From Spirodela intermedia (taxonomy: Eukaryota > Streptophyta > Magnoliopsida > Alismatales > Araceae), in the NCBI GenBank assembly GCA_902729315.2, contig LR746268.1, positions 837,001-901,000 of the forward strand: DNA of 64,000 nucleotides, given 5' to 3'. This document shows positions 40,301-52,580 of this stretch, piece after piece. The notes beneath the pieces were generated by a model. The model had not been told where the DNA came from, did no database searches, and saw only the letters and a list, made by a program, of their open reading frames with translations. The position numbers were made by a program, and so were the translations under genes. Positions within the stretch are counted from its first letter, which is position 1. The number at the start of each line of letters is the position of its first letter.

Positions 40301-42918
40301 TCTTTTGCAGGAACACCTTCCAGGGTCACAAGCCGCGACATTGCCAACCTTAGACGTATATTCTACCACACAGCTTGTCACAACGACTGTAGGGTACCAG
40401 CTATGTCCTCTGTGATGCCCTTTTAAGGAGCTTTTGAGAGGTTGTGATATTGACATCAGTTTTCCATTTGGCAAGTGTAAAATAGCTTTCAAACAGTATA
40501 TGACTTGTGACGATGAACCTGTTTGTGACGGATGTCTTCCCACAAATGACGATCAGGATCTAAATGATTATATGACTATGCAGCCATTTTATTTCTCGTT
40601 GTGCTAAGAGGATGCCAGCCCATCCTGCATGCCGATGAGAGAAGAACGCCGCTTTACATCTGGGCTTGATTTACGCTTAGCATTTACAACAAAACCCATT
40701 TACAACACTAATATGTGGATTATATAAGAAGAAAAAGCAATTCATTGATGATCCTAAATTCTTCATTCGATTCTTCCAATGCCAGGGACAAAAATATTTC
40801 ATATGAGATTCCCAACTGAAGATGCTGACAATCCAAATTCAATATTTTGGGAATGCTTAGTATACTACTTTCAAAGAGGATGTTGGTATCTTTGAAACGA
40901 ACGACCTTATAAATTGAATCTGGCTGTATAGTCTAGATATTTGTACAACCCCCAGACATTCACAAGCTCCCTGTTCTTTAGCAGAAACCTCTGGGAATAT
41001 CTTTGCTTCTTTGGGGCAGTGTACCTTGAGTTTCCTTCACGGATAGACCACTCTCATTTTCTGCTGTTCTGACTACTCCTTTAGAACCAAGGCCATATTT
41101 CGACGTTTCTGATTGCCCATAAGTGCTAGATTTGTGGGTAAGGTTGCAGGTCTAGATATACCCAAAGTTCAAAAATCATGAAAGGGAAAATTAGTATCAA
41201 CTTCTTGTTTCTCTATGACACGGAACGTTGTAGAGGAAAATGAATTATGACGAGCTGAATATGAAGGGTTTTATGACAATCTTTCATTGCACTTGATTGA
41301 CAGAAGGCTGGACTTGGTGGTGCAGAGTTTCCCTGGTTTTATGATATGCATCTATTGGTGTAGAACACACCTTGCAGATAGTTCCAAACACGGTTGGGTA
41401 ATATCCTTAGATTGCCATCTTATGAGTTCTCCTTCGACCCAGGCACAATCTGCAAGCAATTAGTTGGCTAGGCAATTGAATTTAAACAACAGTGTGTGGC
41501 TTTATAACTTTCCCATGGTTTCCCCTTCCCTATCCTTGTCCATCTTCTTTTCCTCAGTTACTTCATGTTTCTCTGCTTCCCTTTCTTTTTCCATTTTCAG
41601 TAAATAAATTCAGTCCCAAGTTGCTTAACTTCCTGTGCCTTTTGTTCTGATGTCACGACTAATCTTTCCACATTTTGCCTTCATAGACATAGTCATAGAT
41701 CGCAACACATCGTGATGCTTGCAGGTTGTTTGGCTGAGTATCCATCCTGATCTTTGCCTTTTGACCCCCTTTTGCATCCATTGTTTTCTTTATTCTTTTT
41801 TCCATCAGTTGACCTACAATCCTTTTATCTTCTTTTTTCCTGTACCTTTATTTTTCTTTTTGTTGATTTTAAAATATTTTTTCTGCTTGATTTTGCTCAC
41901 ATAGCAAAGAGGCCTCAATGATGAGAGATTTCGGCCTAGCTGTTCTAACTCGGGCAAAATTCAACAGCATTCTCCCATGATTGGGAAGCGATTCTTGGCC
42001 TCTGAGCGAATTACCTCTCTCTATGCTTATATGCAACCAGATATTTATATATGTATTTACATATATTCCTTTCGATGGATGGAAATTATATTTACATAAT
42101 CCCACATCGATTTATTATAGTTTCAAGTATCGTATTTATGAGCCGATATGATATCTCTTCGATGGAATGAGGGCATGTTCAGACTGGCCATGATGAAAGA
42201 ATGTTAATGCATTTTTTGACTAATGTCCAATCTGAAATATTCTCAATGTTGTAGGTTTATTTCAAAGCGACGGATGTTTTCAGTGAGAGGTGGCAGAGCG
42301 CGTGGATCATCACCGCCTTCTGGGACATTCTTGCCTTTGCTGTGCTCTGCGTGATCTGCTATCTCTGGGCTCCGTCTCAGAGTTCTCGAAGGTTCTGCTC
42401 TCAAAACCTTCCATACTTGGCAACCTGTCGAATAAAAGCTCATAATCACGAAACGCAATATAGTTATCACACACCGATAGCATACTATTTTATGCATCTT
42501 ATTTTAGTGAGTTAGTTTATGAATATATTTATTAAATCCAAATGATATGCGTTTATTTTCAAGATTTTGCATATATTATTCAGTAATTTAGGTCAACGGA
42601 GGGATCGTTTAAGGGTTTTTACTGTAGCGAGGAAATTTATGAATATATTTATTAAATCTGAATGATATACCTCTATTTTCAAGATTGTGCCTATATCATT
42701 CAGTAATTTAGGTCAACGGGCTTTTGAATCTTTGAAACAGATACGCCTATTCAGATGAATTAGGAGAAGATGCCGACGATGAGGAGGCACAGTCGTTGAC
42801 TCAATCATTGCCCGAGGCAGAGATCGGGATGGTCAAGCAGGAGAAGAGAGAGGTCAACTCCAATGATAGGGACGTCTTCACTCTGGAGGATGAACCCGAA
42901 GAGGACAAGAGGGAGTGA
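37340..42918 (+). CDS. Lung seven-transmembrane receptor / TMEM87-type membrane protein (5 exons, 522 aa)
   Basis: Secretory-pathway membrane protein of the Lung_7-TM_R/GOST group, sometimes labelled GPCR-like. Exons 37340-37560, 38281-39217, 39401-39496, 42255-42391 and 42741-42918 total 1569 bases in frame. It starts with a signal peptide (hydrophobic stretch through residue ~24). A luminal domain of about 190 residues with several Cys follows. Then come seven hydrophobic spans, from FYIFMLLAYVALSIVW through the two C-terminal ones in exons 3 and 4 (ALAVSVIASVAWIGY and FWDILAFAVLCVICYLW). Between them, ETLWYFEYL-like (EMTLWYFEYLNFNNTG) and RLLILTVSMGYGVVRP are family landmarks. The cytosolic tail is acidic (DEEAQ, EDEPEEDKRE). 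Family members are thought to act in Golgi/endosomal trafficking or as channels; signalling is unproven. Intron 3 is 2758 bases. Confidence 0.92.
39497..42254 (+). other. 2.8 kb intron 3 of the 7TM gene
   Basis: The portion near 39880-40550 is less AT-rich than its surroundings and has a 154-codon frame on the minus strand (40543-40079) without recognisable motifs. It may be a decayed insertion, but I see no terminal repeats or transposase/RT motifs. Confidence 0.5.
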
Positions 42919-43017
42919 CCTCGGCCGTCGGAGCGATGAGGTAGGCATCTCAACGTTTACTGGTTTTTGTAGTTTGATCCAGTGATTACTTGATGAACAG
43001 ATTATTTTTTCTTTTCC

Positions 43018-43700
43018 TTTTTTGGGAGGTTGCTTGTTGGTTGCCATTTTTAGAATCCTGTACATAGAAAATACAAGTATTTCCTCTCTCTCCTCTTGAT
43101 CTTGACCAAGAACACTTGTTTTAGTGTGTGAAATCTCTTCTCACTCAGAGACCCACATCCAAAGTCCTTGTTTTCGTGACCATTTTCTCTCTCTAGGATC
43201 CTTGTTTTTCATGAACTGGTTGGGAAGGACGCATATTTGATGAGTAATTTCCTTTTTTTTTTTTTTTTTTTTTGGGGAGGTTGCTTGTTGGCTGCCATTT
43301 TTAGAATCATGTACATAGAAAATACGACTATTCCCTCTCTCCCCTCTTGATCTTGAGCAAGAATGCTTTTTTGGTGTGTGAAATCTCTTCTCACTCTAAG
43401 ACCCATATGCAAAACTATTTTCTCTCTCTAGGATCCTTGTTTTTCATGTACTGGCTCGGAGGGAACCTTATTTTATGAACAATATATATATATATATATA
43501 TATTGTTTTTTGGGGAGGTTGCTTGTTGGTTGCTATTTTTAGAATCCTGTGCGTAGTAAATACAGTTATTCCCATCCTCTTGATCTTGAGCAAGAATACT
43601 TTTTTCGGTGTGTGAAATCTCTTCTCACTCTAGGATCCACATCCAAAAGTCCTTGTTTTGGTGATCATTTTCTCTCTCTAATATCCTATCCTTCTATGAT
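43018..43700. repeat. Three-copy tandem array, ~235-250 bp units
   Basis: 'gggaggttgcttgttgg' begins copies near 43024, 43274 and 43512. Each continues with 'tttttagaatc.tgt.catag', 'cctcttgatcttga.caagaa', 'gtgtgtgaaatctcttctca' and 'ttttctctctcta'. Confidence 0.92.
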
Positions 43701-44299
43701 GAGATCCTTTTCGACGGTGGTTGAAGGCATATGAATCGCCTGAGAACCAGAGAAAATGGCAGATCCACAGCCTTTTCTTTCTTCTCATTCATGGAGATAC
43801 TGGTCATCTACCCCCATCGTTTCTCTCTCTAGCCCAGCAAAGGCCTGGAGAGATTCTGCCATCTTCCCCCCTTGTTTCTCTCTCTAGCTTCCTTGGGCAG
43901 GGGGATGACCTAGCCCACAGGCGGATACTCATCGAGGATGAGATGTGTGTACTTCTCTCCGAGTCGTCTCCTTCCTTCTCTCACGCCCTCTTGTTTCTCT
44001 CTCTACCTTTGTGGGTGCACGGGCAGATAATCTCATCGCCTGGCTCTTCCTCAATTTCCCTACTGTCTGCTAGGGTGTCCCTCCCGTTCTAGAGAGAGAA
44101 ACGCTCGGCAACCTGTCTCCTCTCGTCATGTTGATACATGTCGAGGTTGAGAGAGGGAGAGAGAGAGAGAGAGAGAGAGCAGTAGCGACGGCCGGGACGA
44201 TGGGAGGTTCATTCATTCCGGCTTATCCATCCGATTGACCTTTGACCATTCACGGTCAAATTGGGGATGCCTTAAGCATTCATCTCAATTGTTGGCCGT

Positions 44300-44334
<35 letters not shown>

Positions 44335-44789
44335 AGTAAAAGTCAACGATAAATTGTGGGACCCACGAGCCGCCGTAGTCTCCCTGCTCCTGGCCGACGT
44401 AGACAACTCCCATGAGTGGCGACGACCACTGCCGCCATCGTGTGGTGTGGCGACGAGATGGTGACGACCGAACTACGAAGTCTAAGTCAATCACAAATCT
44501 TAGGACCCACAACCTGCCGTATTCGCCCTGCCTCTACATACCGAAGACCACCGTCGCCACTCGGTGGAATCGTGTGGGTCGGCGGCCGTTTCCCGCTGTC
44601 CGCCGCAATCGGCGCAGCGGCCTCCGCCGCTCAGAAGGCCGCGGAGTCAATGGTTGACATCGGCCTCGGGTTTCACGTACCCACAAACCGATTTCTCCGC
44701 GTGGGAAATATATCCCTCTAAACTGCCACTCGAATCAGAAAATCCATAATTGTCAAGTCCAAAACGTGACAGTTTACTAATTCACAACC

Positions 44790-45290
44790 TTTTACTCCCC
44801 TCTCTCTCTCTCTCCTCTCTCTCTCTATGTCGCCGCATATATATAATTAGTTTGTTAATTAAGTAATAATATAACAGTAAAGTTAATGAGAATCGGTAAT
44901 ACTTAAATAAATTCAAAAAATAATTTACACTCTCTCTTCTACTCCCCTCTCCCCTACCTCTCTCTCTCTCTCTCACCCCATATGGACAATCAGTTTCTTA
45001 ATTAAGTAATAATATAATATAATAAAGCTAATGAGACTCGGTGATACTTAGATAAATTCAAAAATAATTTACGTACTCTCTTCTACTCCCTCTTCCCCCA
45101 CCTTTCTCTCTCTCTCTCTCACCCCATATGGATAATCAGTTTCTTAATTAAGTAATAATATTATATAATAAAGATAATGAGACTAGGTAATTCTTATATA
45201 AATTCAAAAAATAATTTGCATTCTTTCTTCTACTCCCACTACCCCACCTTTCTCTCTCTCTCTTATCAATACCCCATGTGGATAAGACCA
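44790..45290. repeat. Tandem array, ~145 bp unit, 3-plus copies
   Basis: 'ttaattaagtaataat' occurs at about 44855, 44998 and 45144. Each is preceded by a CT tract and 'ccatatgga'-like phrase, and followed by 'aatgaga.t.ggta' and 'aaattcaaaaaataattt'. A partial fourth copy ends near 45290. Confidence 0.92.
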
Positions 45291-45592
45291 CGATCAAGTA
45301 AATGTCTATCTTTTAAAATATTGGTCATTAAATTACCACTTTCCTTCAGCTAATAACTGATAATTAATTTATTCTTAAAATTCAATGGGATTATTCAATA
45401 TTAGTCGGAATATTTTGAGAATACCCCCCCTATTTAAAGAAACCAACTCATAATTAAAAGAGTTATTATAATGATAGTTATTACAATGGGAAATGATATT
45501 TCCTTAGGACTTAGTAGTTTTAACTCTCATTATAATAACTCTTTTAACTCTCAAATTGGTATATTCTGTTTTGTTGGTCGTACAAATGTCTG

Positions 45593-45630
<38 letters not shown>

Positions 45631-46118
45631 TAGTTTGACGTGGCGAAGCTTATTAATGAGGTCAGTGGGCCCCAGCGCTCCGCTTTATCTCGGTCGTCGG
45701 AAGAGGACGGCCGCAATCCTGGAGAAAGACTTTCGTATTTCCCCATGTGTGAAATGAGATTAGCTGGCAGCTCCCCTTGGACGATCTAAGCATGGACAGA
45801 GACAGCCCAAGACTCACCGTCCACCGCTCCTGTTATTTCCCCCATTTTTCATCAAAACCCCTAACATTATTAAAATTGCTCTCCTACTCTGGAAGGTCGG
45901 ACCCATACGTGGACGGACCTCAGTTCTAGCTCAGGGTTCATTTAACCCTTGTAATTATTAAAATTACAACCTACCCCATAGGGTCCGTCCTCCCCCTACC
46001 CTCTCTCTCTCTCTCTCTCTCTCTGGGTCGGGGTATTTATTGGGATGAAAAGTATCCTCTTGACCGTTCACGGGGTCTTTAAAAATTAAGGGGGAGAGGG
46101 AAAGCTCTTCACGTCGCC

Positions 46119-47146
46119 ATGGAACTCGGTCTCCCCCACATCCTGCTTCTGCTGCTGCCGCTCCTCCTCCTCCAGCTCGCCGCTGGTCATGGCGGGGGCA
46201 CCGCCTTGCTATCCTCCTCCGAGGCGGCTTACGGGCAGGTATACGGCGGCGGGGGGGAAGTGGAGGAGAAGAACAGGAGTCGGGTGGGCGGCGGCTTTGG
46301 CGGGGTCTCGGCGGCGATAATGGAGATGGCGATGGCGGAGGAGACGGGAGAGTGGCTGAGGGGGATCAGGAGGAGGATCCACGAGCTGCCGGAGCTGGCC
46401 TTCGAGGAGATGGAGACCAGCAGGCTGGTACGCCGTCAGCTCGACGCCATGGGGATCTCCTACCGCTTCCCCGTCGCCGCCACCGGTCTCGTCGCCACCA
46501 TCGGCACCGGCGGGCCTCCCTTCGTCGCCCTCCGCGCCGACATGGACGCCCTCCCAATTCAGGTCTCTCTTCTTCTTTTTCCTCCTCTTCCTCCTCTGCT
46601 TCTTCTTCTTTTTCTTTTTCCTCTTCTTTTTCTTCTTCATCCTCCTCTTCCTCCTCCTCATCTTCTTTCTCCTCTACCTCCTCTTCCTCTCCCTCCTCAT
46701 CTTCTTTCTCCTCTTCCTCTTCTTCTTCATCCTCTTCCTCCTCCTCTTTCGCCTCTTCTTCATCCTCCACTTTCTCCTCTTCTTCTTTATCCTCTTCCTC
46801 CTCCTCTTTCGCCTCTTCTTCATCCTCCATTTTCTCCTCTTCTTCATCCTCCTCATCCTCCTCTTCCTCCTCTTCTTCTTTATCCTGCTCGCAGGAGGCG
46901 GTGGAGTGGGAGCACAAGAGCAAGGTCCCCGGCAAGATGCACGCCTGCGGCCACGACGCCCACGTTGCCATGCTCCTCGGCGCCGCCCGCATACTCAAAT
47001 CCCGCGAGCCCCACCTCCAGGTCAGACACAGAGAGAGAGATAGAGAGATAGACATATCTATATCTATATCCATATCCATATATATATAGAGAGAGAGAGG
47101 CGCTGGCCAGCCTAGCCCATCTGCCGGAGACAGAGCTTCCTCCGTC

Positions 47147-47233
<87 letters not shown>

Positions 47234-48151
47234 ATATTGTGTAATGGGTTTCTGGCAGGGGACGGTGAGGCTGATCTTCCAACCGGCGGAGGAGGCGGGG
47301 AACGGCGCCATGAGAATGATCAAGGAAGGGGCGCTGGAGGGAGCAGAGGCCATCTTCGCCGCCCACGTCTCCCATGAGCACCCCACCTCCGTCGTCGCCT
47401 CCATGCCCGGCGCCATCCTCGCCGGGTGCGGATTCTTCAAGGCCGTCCTCACCTCTCCGGAGTACGGCGGCGCCGCTACCCCAATCCTCGCCAGCGCCGC
47501 CGTCGTCCTCTCCCTGCAGGGCCTCGTCTCCCGCGAAGCCGACCCCCTCGACTCCCAGGTCGTCTCCGTCGCCTCCGTCCACGGCGGCGGCGCCAGCTCC
47601 GCCACCCTCGGCGGCACCTTCCGGGCCTTCTCCAACGCCAGCTTCCACCGTCTCTGCCGGAGGATCCAAGAGGTCCGTCCTTCTGCTCCATCATCACCTG
47701 TCATTTTTACATACATTTCATTCGTGTGAGCTCATCTGACTGATTTGGGCAGGTGATAGAGCAGCAGGCGAGAGTGTACAGGTGCGTTGTGGAGGTGGAC
47801 TTCTTCAAGGAGCAGCAGTTCTACCCGCCGACGGTCAACGACGAAGGGATGGCGGCGCTGGTGAGGGAGGTGGCCGTTGACCTGCTGGGGCGGGAGAATT
47901 ACTGGGCTGTCCAGCCGAGGATGGGGGCGGAGGACTTTGCCTTCTACTCGGGGATCGTCCCCGCCGCCTTCTACTACATCGGGGTGAGGAACGAGACGCT
48001 GGGGTCCGTCCACAACGGTCACTCCCCGCTCTTCATGATCGACGAGAACGCCCTCCCCACTGGCGCCGCCGTTCATGCCGGCATAGCCGAGAGGTACCTT
48101 AGGGAGAGAGCAGCAGCCCTAAGAGTGGATCCCCCAGTCACAAAAGAGTAG
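46119..48151 (+). CDS. IAA-amino acid hydrolase ILR1-like (M20 amidohydrolase; 4 exons, 460 aa)
   Basis: Zinc/manganese-type peptidase-family M20D enzyme that frees active auxin (or jasmonate) from amino acid conjugates, probably in the ER. Exons 46119-46562, 46895-47020, 47259-47672 and 47753-48151 give 1383 bases in frame. A signal peptide (Leu-rich, residues 1-22) is clear. Metal ligands of the family are present: Cys166 and His168 in ACGHDAH, Glu201-Glu202 in QPAEEAG, His226 in AAHVSHEH, and His418 in [15 protein letters not shown] is at the end of exon 1. The usual ER-retrieval HDEL/KDEL tail is absent (ends VTKE). The lid-domain loop reads [11 protein letters not shown], shorter than the family's usual GG...IPD...GG. 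Intron 1 is almost pure pyrimidine on the sense strand; intron 2 holds TA and GA tracts. Confidence 0.94.
46563..46894 (+). repeat. Polypyrimidine intron 1 of the ILR1-like gene
   Basis: About 330 bases almost wholly C and T on the sense strand, made of TTC, TCC and CTC triplets with few purines. It gives long artefactual poly-Ser and poly-Glu/Lys frames in every register. Confidence 0.95.
47149..47229. repeat. Compound (AT)n(AG)n microsatellite in ILR1-like intron 2
   Basis: About 39 bases of AT directly followed by about 43 bases of AG, shortly before the acceptor of exon 3. Here the sense strand reads GA, unlike most tracts in the window. Confidence 0.95.
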
Positions 48152-49889
48152 TAGCCCCCATCTTCACTCTCTCTCTCTCTCTATCTCTCTCTATATATAT
48201 ATATATATCTCTCTCTCTCTCTCTATCTCTCTCTATATATATATATATCTCTCTCTCTCTCTAAATATTTTTAGTGTCTCTGTATATAGAAGAGAGAGAT
48301 AAAGAGAGCTGCATAAGTTTTCTGTTATTTATATCATTCTAGCTACATAAGAATGTATCTATGGGATTCAATGGTCCTACTGCTATCCTTTCAATATTCA
48401 TTAAAACGATATTGAATGAGATGGAGTAAATTGCTACCAATAGATCAATGACTGGCTCTACTTGGCCCACAACTAGATGCTCAATGCTAATGTGTTGATT
48501 GAAATCCCCACAGGTTTTAATAACTTTTGTCATGATGATAATGATATCCTTAACAATAAATAAGTAGAATGTACCCTCTAGATACCCTCTAGATCAGAGA
48601 CAAATTGCTTCATTTGACCATGAAAAATGTGCCTTTCAATAGAGGAAGTATCAACATTTTGTACAGAGCACATGCTTACTATTAAAATTTTTAATGCTTA
48701 TTTTATCTTGATAGTAACCGTTTGTCCTTAGGTCTAATTTTTTATCTTTGGAGGCTTGAAATAGTCAAAATCTTGTTTAGGAATTTTGTTTGTAGCTATT
48801 CAAACAACTACCCACAGATGTGTAATAGTTAGTTTGTGATACCATGGCTTTTTTCTTATTTGGGTAATCATTCCTTCATGTGGAGTGAGCTAACAAAAAG
48901 GTGTTCTGTTGAAAGATAGAAAAATAGATCTTTTTTTAGTTGATTATGAACTTCTATGAGTTTTTTTCCAAGGGTTCACACAATTAAGTATCTTCGTAAT
49001 GGTATGATAACACTCGAACATGATTTGACTTGGTTGCATTAGCAAAGTTTAATGGGGGGATCAGCTCACTTGTTGTTCACTCGACTTGCTCATACTACCA
49101 AAAATATGTTAGAATTACTCTAAAAAAAGGAAAATGAAGGTTATTAAATTAGACAAACTTGATTTTTAGTGGAGGCAACTAATGAGATGATTTGACACAA
49201 GGGTTTCACAAAAGAAAATTTTCTTAATCAAAATGATCTGTTTTGTATTATGGTAAAAAAATGTAATTGACTTTTATGAAACTCCTTATGTCAAATCATC
49301 TCTATGATGCAAGAATAAACCATGTTGAGATCATATTCCACGTACTCAAAGTGTTCATTTTAAATGATACATTCAACTGATCAATGTTGATGTGTTAGTT
49401 AATGTCATTGACAAAATGAGTGACTCTACTACAAGCAACCAACTTTCAGCATTATTTTTAGGCATAGATTGTTGAGTATGGATTAACTCTAAAAGAGAAA
49501 AATATAATTTTGATGATTTTTAGACATTAACTTGATTATCTTGAAATTGATGATATTTGATGTGACTTGAATATAGGATTGATGTGGTAAATATATTGAT
49601 GTTTAAACTGCTTGAATAATTATATGAGGTCTGGACTATCTCACCAAAATTCTGTCATAGATATCTCTTAGATGAATTGGATATAAGGATAATAAAAATC
49701 TATATAAGGTAAATATGTAATCATCTCACATGTATGTCTAAATGTTTAAATTTTCTATATTAAATAGCTTCAAAAATATAGGCATGTCAGTAATAAATGA
49801 ATTTTTTTATAATAAGAAATCATAAGAAATAAAATTCAGAGAGAATTATTAATGATTTGATATTTATTTTACAAGATAATTGACCTCAT

Positions 49890-50925
49890 ATATTCATGCT
49901 GGGACAAAATGGACCGACAACATGACCTTTTATACTAAAGTAATTTTTATCTCATAAAATGTGCAACATGATCACTCAATGGAAAGATTATTCAAATAGA
50001 AATTTAGTGCTGAAAACCGTTCCAAATTTTTGAGGTATCAAGAGAGTTATGAATTTTTCACTCTTTATTGTTATTATTTTCTGTAATTTTCAGGTTATGC
50101 ACTTGGCCCAATAAGGGCTAAAAGGGAGTGGTTTAGCCTACCTATAAAAAAGGTGGTTCACCCAAAATTAGGGCAACAGAGAAGAGCATAGTTTCTGGGT
50201 GATGGCTGCTGCATCAACAATGATTTTTTCCTCTCTATTAACTCATTCAAGATTGCAAGAATTGAGGGCGAGATTAACTACTTCAAGGGAGCTGTGGACA
50301 TCTCTTCAACTCTCAAAAGCTTTCTCCTTCAGCCCAGCATTGAAAAACACCTTCAACAACTCTTGATGAACAGAAAAGAAGATTTGAAAGCTGCAATCAA
50401 ATCGTTTTATATTATTTATTATTTATACTTCAGGTTGTTGTGTGTGGACTGGTTGAGACACCTGTGTTGTGCCGTCAATGCAGTCACATTGATTGTTGTA
50501 TGTGGACTAGTTGAGACACATGTGGTGTGCCGTAAATGCAGTCACACAGTCTGTTGAAGCATATGTGGTGTGCTTGCAATGAGGAGACCTAGAGACCTAA
50601 GAATTGTAGGGTTAAGAGTTCTAAGGTTGGTTGGTTATAGGCTTCCGAAGCCTATGAATGTAAAGGGTTCATGATTCCCTTAAAATCAAAGGTGTATTTT
50701 AAGGGTGGAATAGTGAAATTGAAGTGGAGTCCTTGGAAGTGGATGTAGGTCAAAGGAGTTGATTGAACTACTCTAAAATCTAGAGTGAACTATTCTTTGT
50801 TGTTTTATTTTATATTAATATATTAATATAGATATATAAATAATATATTAATAGATAAATAAATTAAAAGCCAATCCCCCCCCCTCTTGAATTATCTAAC
50901 CATCTAGGGACCAACATAGATAATA
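49890..50925 (+). mobile_element. Possible solo LTR of a copia-type element
   Basis: Resembles a SIRE-like LTR in order: 'tgctgggacaaaatggac', a TATA box (CTATAAAAAA near 50142) followed by 'ttagggcaacagagaagagc', and an end with 'ccccccccctcttgaatt'. No primer-binding site or matching partner LTR was found, and the ends are not defined. Tentative. Confidence 0.3.
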
Positions 50926-51249
50926 TTCAAGAATGGTAAAATGTGAAAGTTGTGTTGACAAAAGGTTACTGACTCTTGGAGAAATTTGTATTTTATATTT
51001 TATCAAATATATGTATACTATTTATTTTTTCAGGCCAATGATGGAGATTGCTATAAGTGTATATTTTAGTATGATCTGGCATGTGAGACTTAAATTGAAC
51101 TGAAGTTGTGAATGTAGGGGAGACAGATTGATGTGTTAAGTTCAACATTTGAAACCAATTCAAGGTTTGCAAAACTTAGAGACAAAATGTCTTTACAAAA
51201 TAGAGTATGGTAAGAGTGTTAAATCATTACAAATTCAATCTTTCACATT

Positions 51250-52197
51250 TTACTGATAAGAGTCAAGTGATGATTCTCTCACATTTTTTTGATAATTATT
51301 TGATTGCAAGGACTTAAGTGAGTTCTTAATATGAGTTAGAAGTAATGAAAGAAGCCCAAGCCTTCAGCCCAATAAAAAGCCCAAGTCTTATGGAGAGGGT
51401 CAATCTAATATGTTTATGGGCCCAAGAGAGGGTGTCACTTTGGCCTAGCCCATTTGGACTTAAAAGGGTTATCAAGAGATAAGATCTAGGCCATTCATCT
51501 TAGGGTGCCTTAAGATGAGATTAAGAGAACGATTAGAGCGTCGCCCTCATGAAATGATTTGGATCGTCCACCAAGAGAGTTGGTTATTAATCTTAACTAT
51601 CTATTGGAGGGGCCTAACTCTCTAGAAGATTAAGGCATCTCACCCCCCCCTCTTGGAGGACGCTTTTGGGCTCTCTCTAGTAGTGGCTAGCCAAAAGAAA
51701 CAAGAGGAAAATCAATACCTGATCAATGACATTCTTATATCTAAAATCATCGTGGAGAAGAGATTACCTGGAATGCACCAAGATCATCACAGATCAAACA
51801 TCACTCGGCCTAGGACTAGCACACAACAAGGTTTGTGTAAGATCTAGATTTGGACATCCTTGTAATCCTCTCCATAGATAGATTAACTTTTAATTTGAAT
51901 TAGTTTTATCATTTATTCTATTATTCTATTGCATTATATTTATTTTCTCCCTTTTGCCACGTTTTTCATTTCTCTTGTCTTCACCCTGTTTACATTTAAT
52001 TTCACCCTTTATAATCTCATGTATATATATATCTATATAAGAAATAAAATAAGTAGAATTTGTACTCTCATTACCCATGCTCTCTAAAGATCGACCCTTA
52101 TCTTAAGTAGAAGAGTGAGGTTTTATAAATATTATTTGCATAAACTTGGTTGCATCACAACAATGTATTTAACCTCCAATTCAAGTTCATCACTATG
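51250..52197 (+). repeat. Inverted repeat, left arm (~0.95 kb)
   Basis: Matches the reverse complement of 53377-54310 along its whole length. Examples are 'aatatgtttatgggcc', 'catttggacttaaaa', 'tctatctatggagaagat' (reverse sense), and 'gaggttttataaatatt'. Identity about 80-85% by eye. Both arms could be solo LTRs or internal pieces of one retroelement family in opposite orientation. Confidence 0.85.
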
Positions 52198-52466
52198 CTC
52201 CTCTACTATCACCTACCGATTCTTTGATGTCTATGGTCTTCAAAGATCTTCCCTAAAACAACTAGCCTCAGATTTGACAACTGTCCCCCATCAACCTCTT
52301 CTATGGGGACAGCCCTTTCATTAAGTCATTCATCAACACTTTCACAACATGACTAAGGCGTAGTGGCACACATTCAAAGGCTCACCAATGTGATTCCTCT
52401 CCCTCAAATTCAACTCCTACGCCTTCAAATATCACTCCCTCTATTCTTCTATGCCTAATATAATAT

Positions 52467-52580
52467 TGTAGAGATATATATTTTAGGTTTATGGGTTTGG
52501 CCTACTTTCTCTCTCCTCACCATTATATGTATAGAACTTCTACCATCTTCTTTAATTTATTAAGTTATTTTCTATCTACA
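52467..52580 (+). mobile_element. 5' LTR of copia element A
   Basis: 114 bases starting TGTAGA and ending TCTACA, the inverted terminal hexamers and TG...CA ends of an LTR. The next 13 bases, TGATATTAGAGCC, match the copia primer-binding site for initiator tRNA-Met at 11 of 13 positions. The LTR is short for a copia element. Confidence 0.7.

Larger units (their letters stand above)
42919..46118. other. Intergenic region rich in tandem repeats and microsatellites
   Basis: Contains the 7TM gene 3' flank, a three-copy array (43018-43700), GC-rich sequence with a diverged duplication at about 44330-44600, a ~145 bp array (44790-45290), several GA/CT tracts (44157-44179, 44303-44331, 45594-45627, 46003-46024) and the ILR1-like promoter. 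Frames here, including 43721-44092, show no protein family. Confidence 0.6.
48152..52466. other. AT-rich intergenic and repeat-derived DNA
   Basis: Starts with the ILR1-like 3' flank and a compound microsatellite (about 48165-48262: CT, TA, CT, TA, CT in a duplicated pattern). Most of 48.3-49.9 kb shows nothing recognisable. 49.9-50.93 kb may be a copia-type LTR (separate entry). 51.25-52.2 kb is an inverted-repeat arm. A ~66 bp tandem duplication lies at about 50440-50560 ('gtgtggact.gttgagacac'). Confidence 0.55.

Noticed and set aside
40079-40543. 154-codon minus-strand frame in the 7TM gene intron
   Set aside because: No domain, Cys-rich by composition only, and no splice or promoter context. 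Probably chance or a decayed insertion.
21870-45290. Tandem arrays considered as CRISPR-like repeats
   Set aside because: Units are 145-280 bp, diverged and contiguous, without short identical repeats separated by unique spacers, in a eukaryotic genome.
46352-47089. Poly-Ser, poly-Leu/Pro and poly-Glu/Lys frames over 200 codons
   Set aside because: Artefacts of the polypyrimidine intron; the ILR1-like splice sites and family match explain the region.
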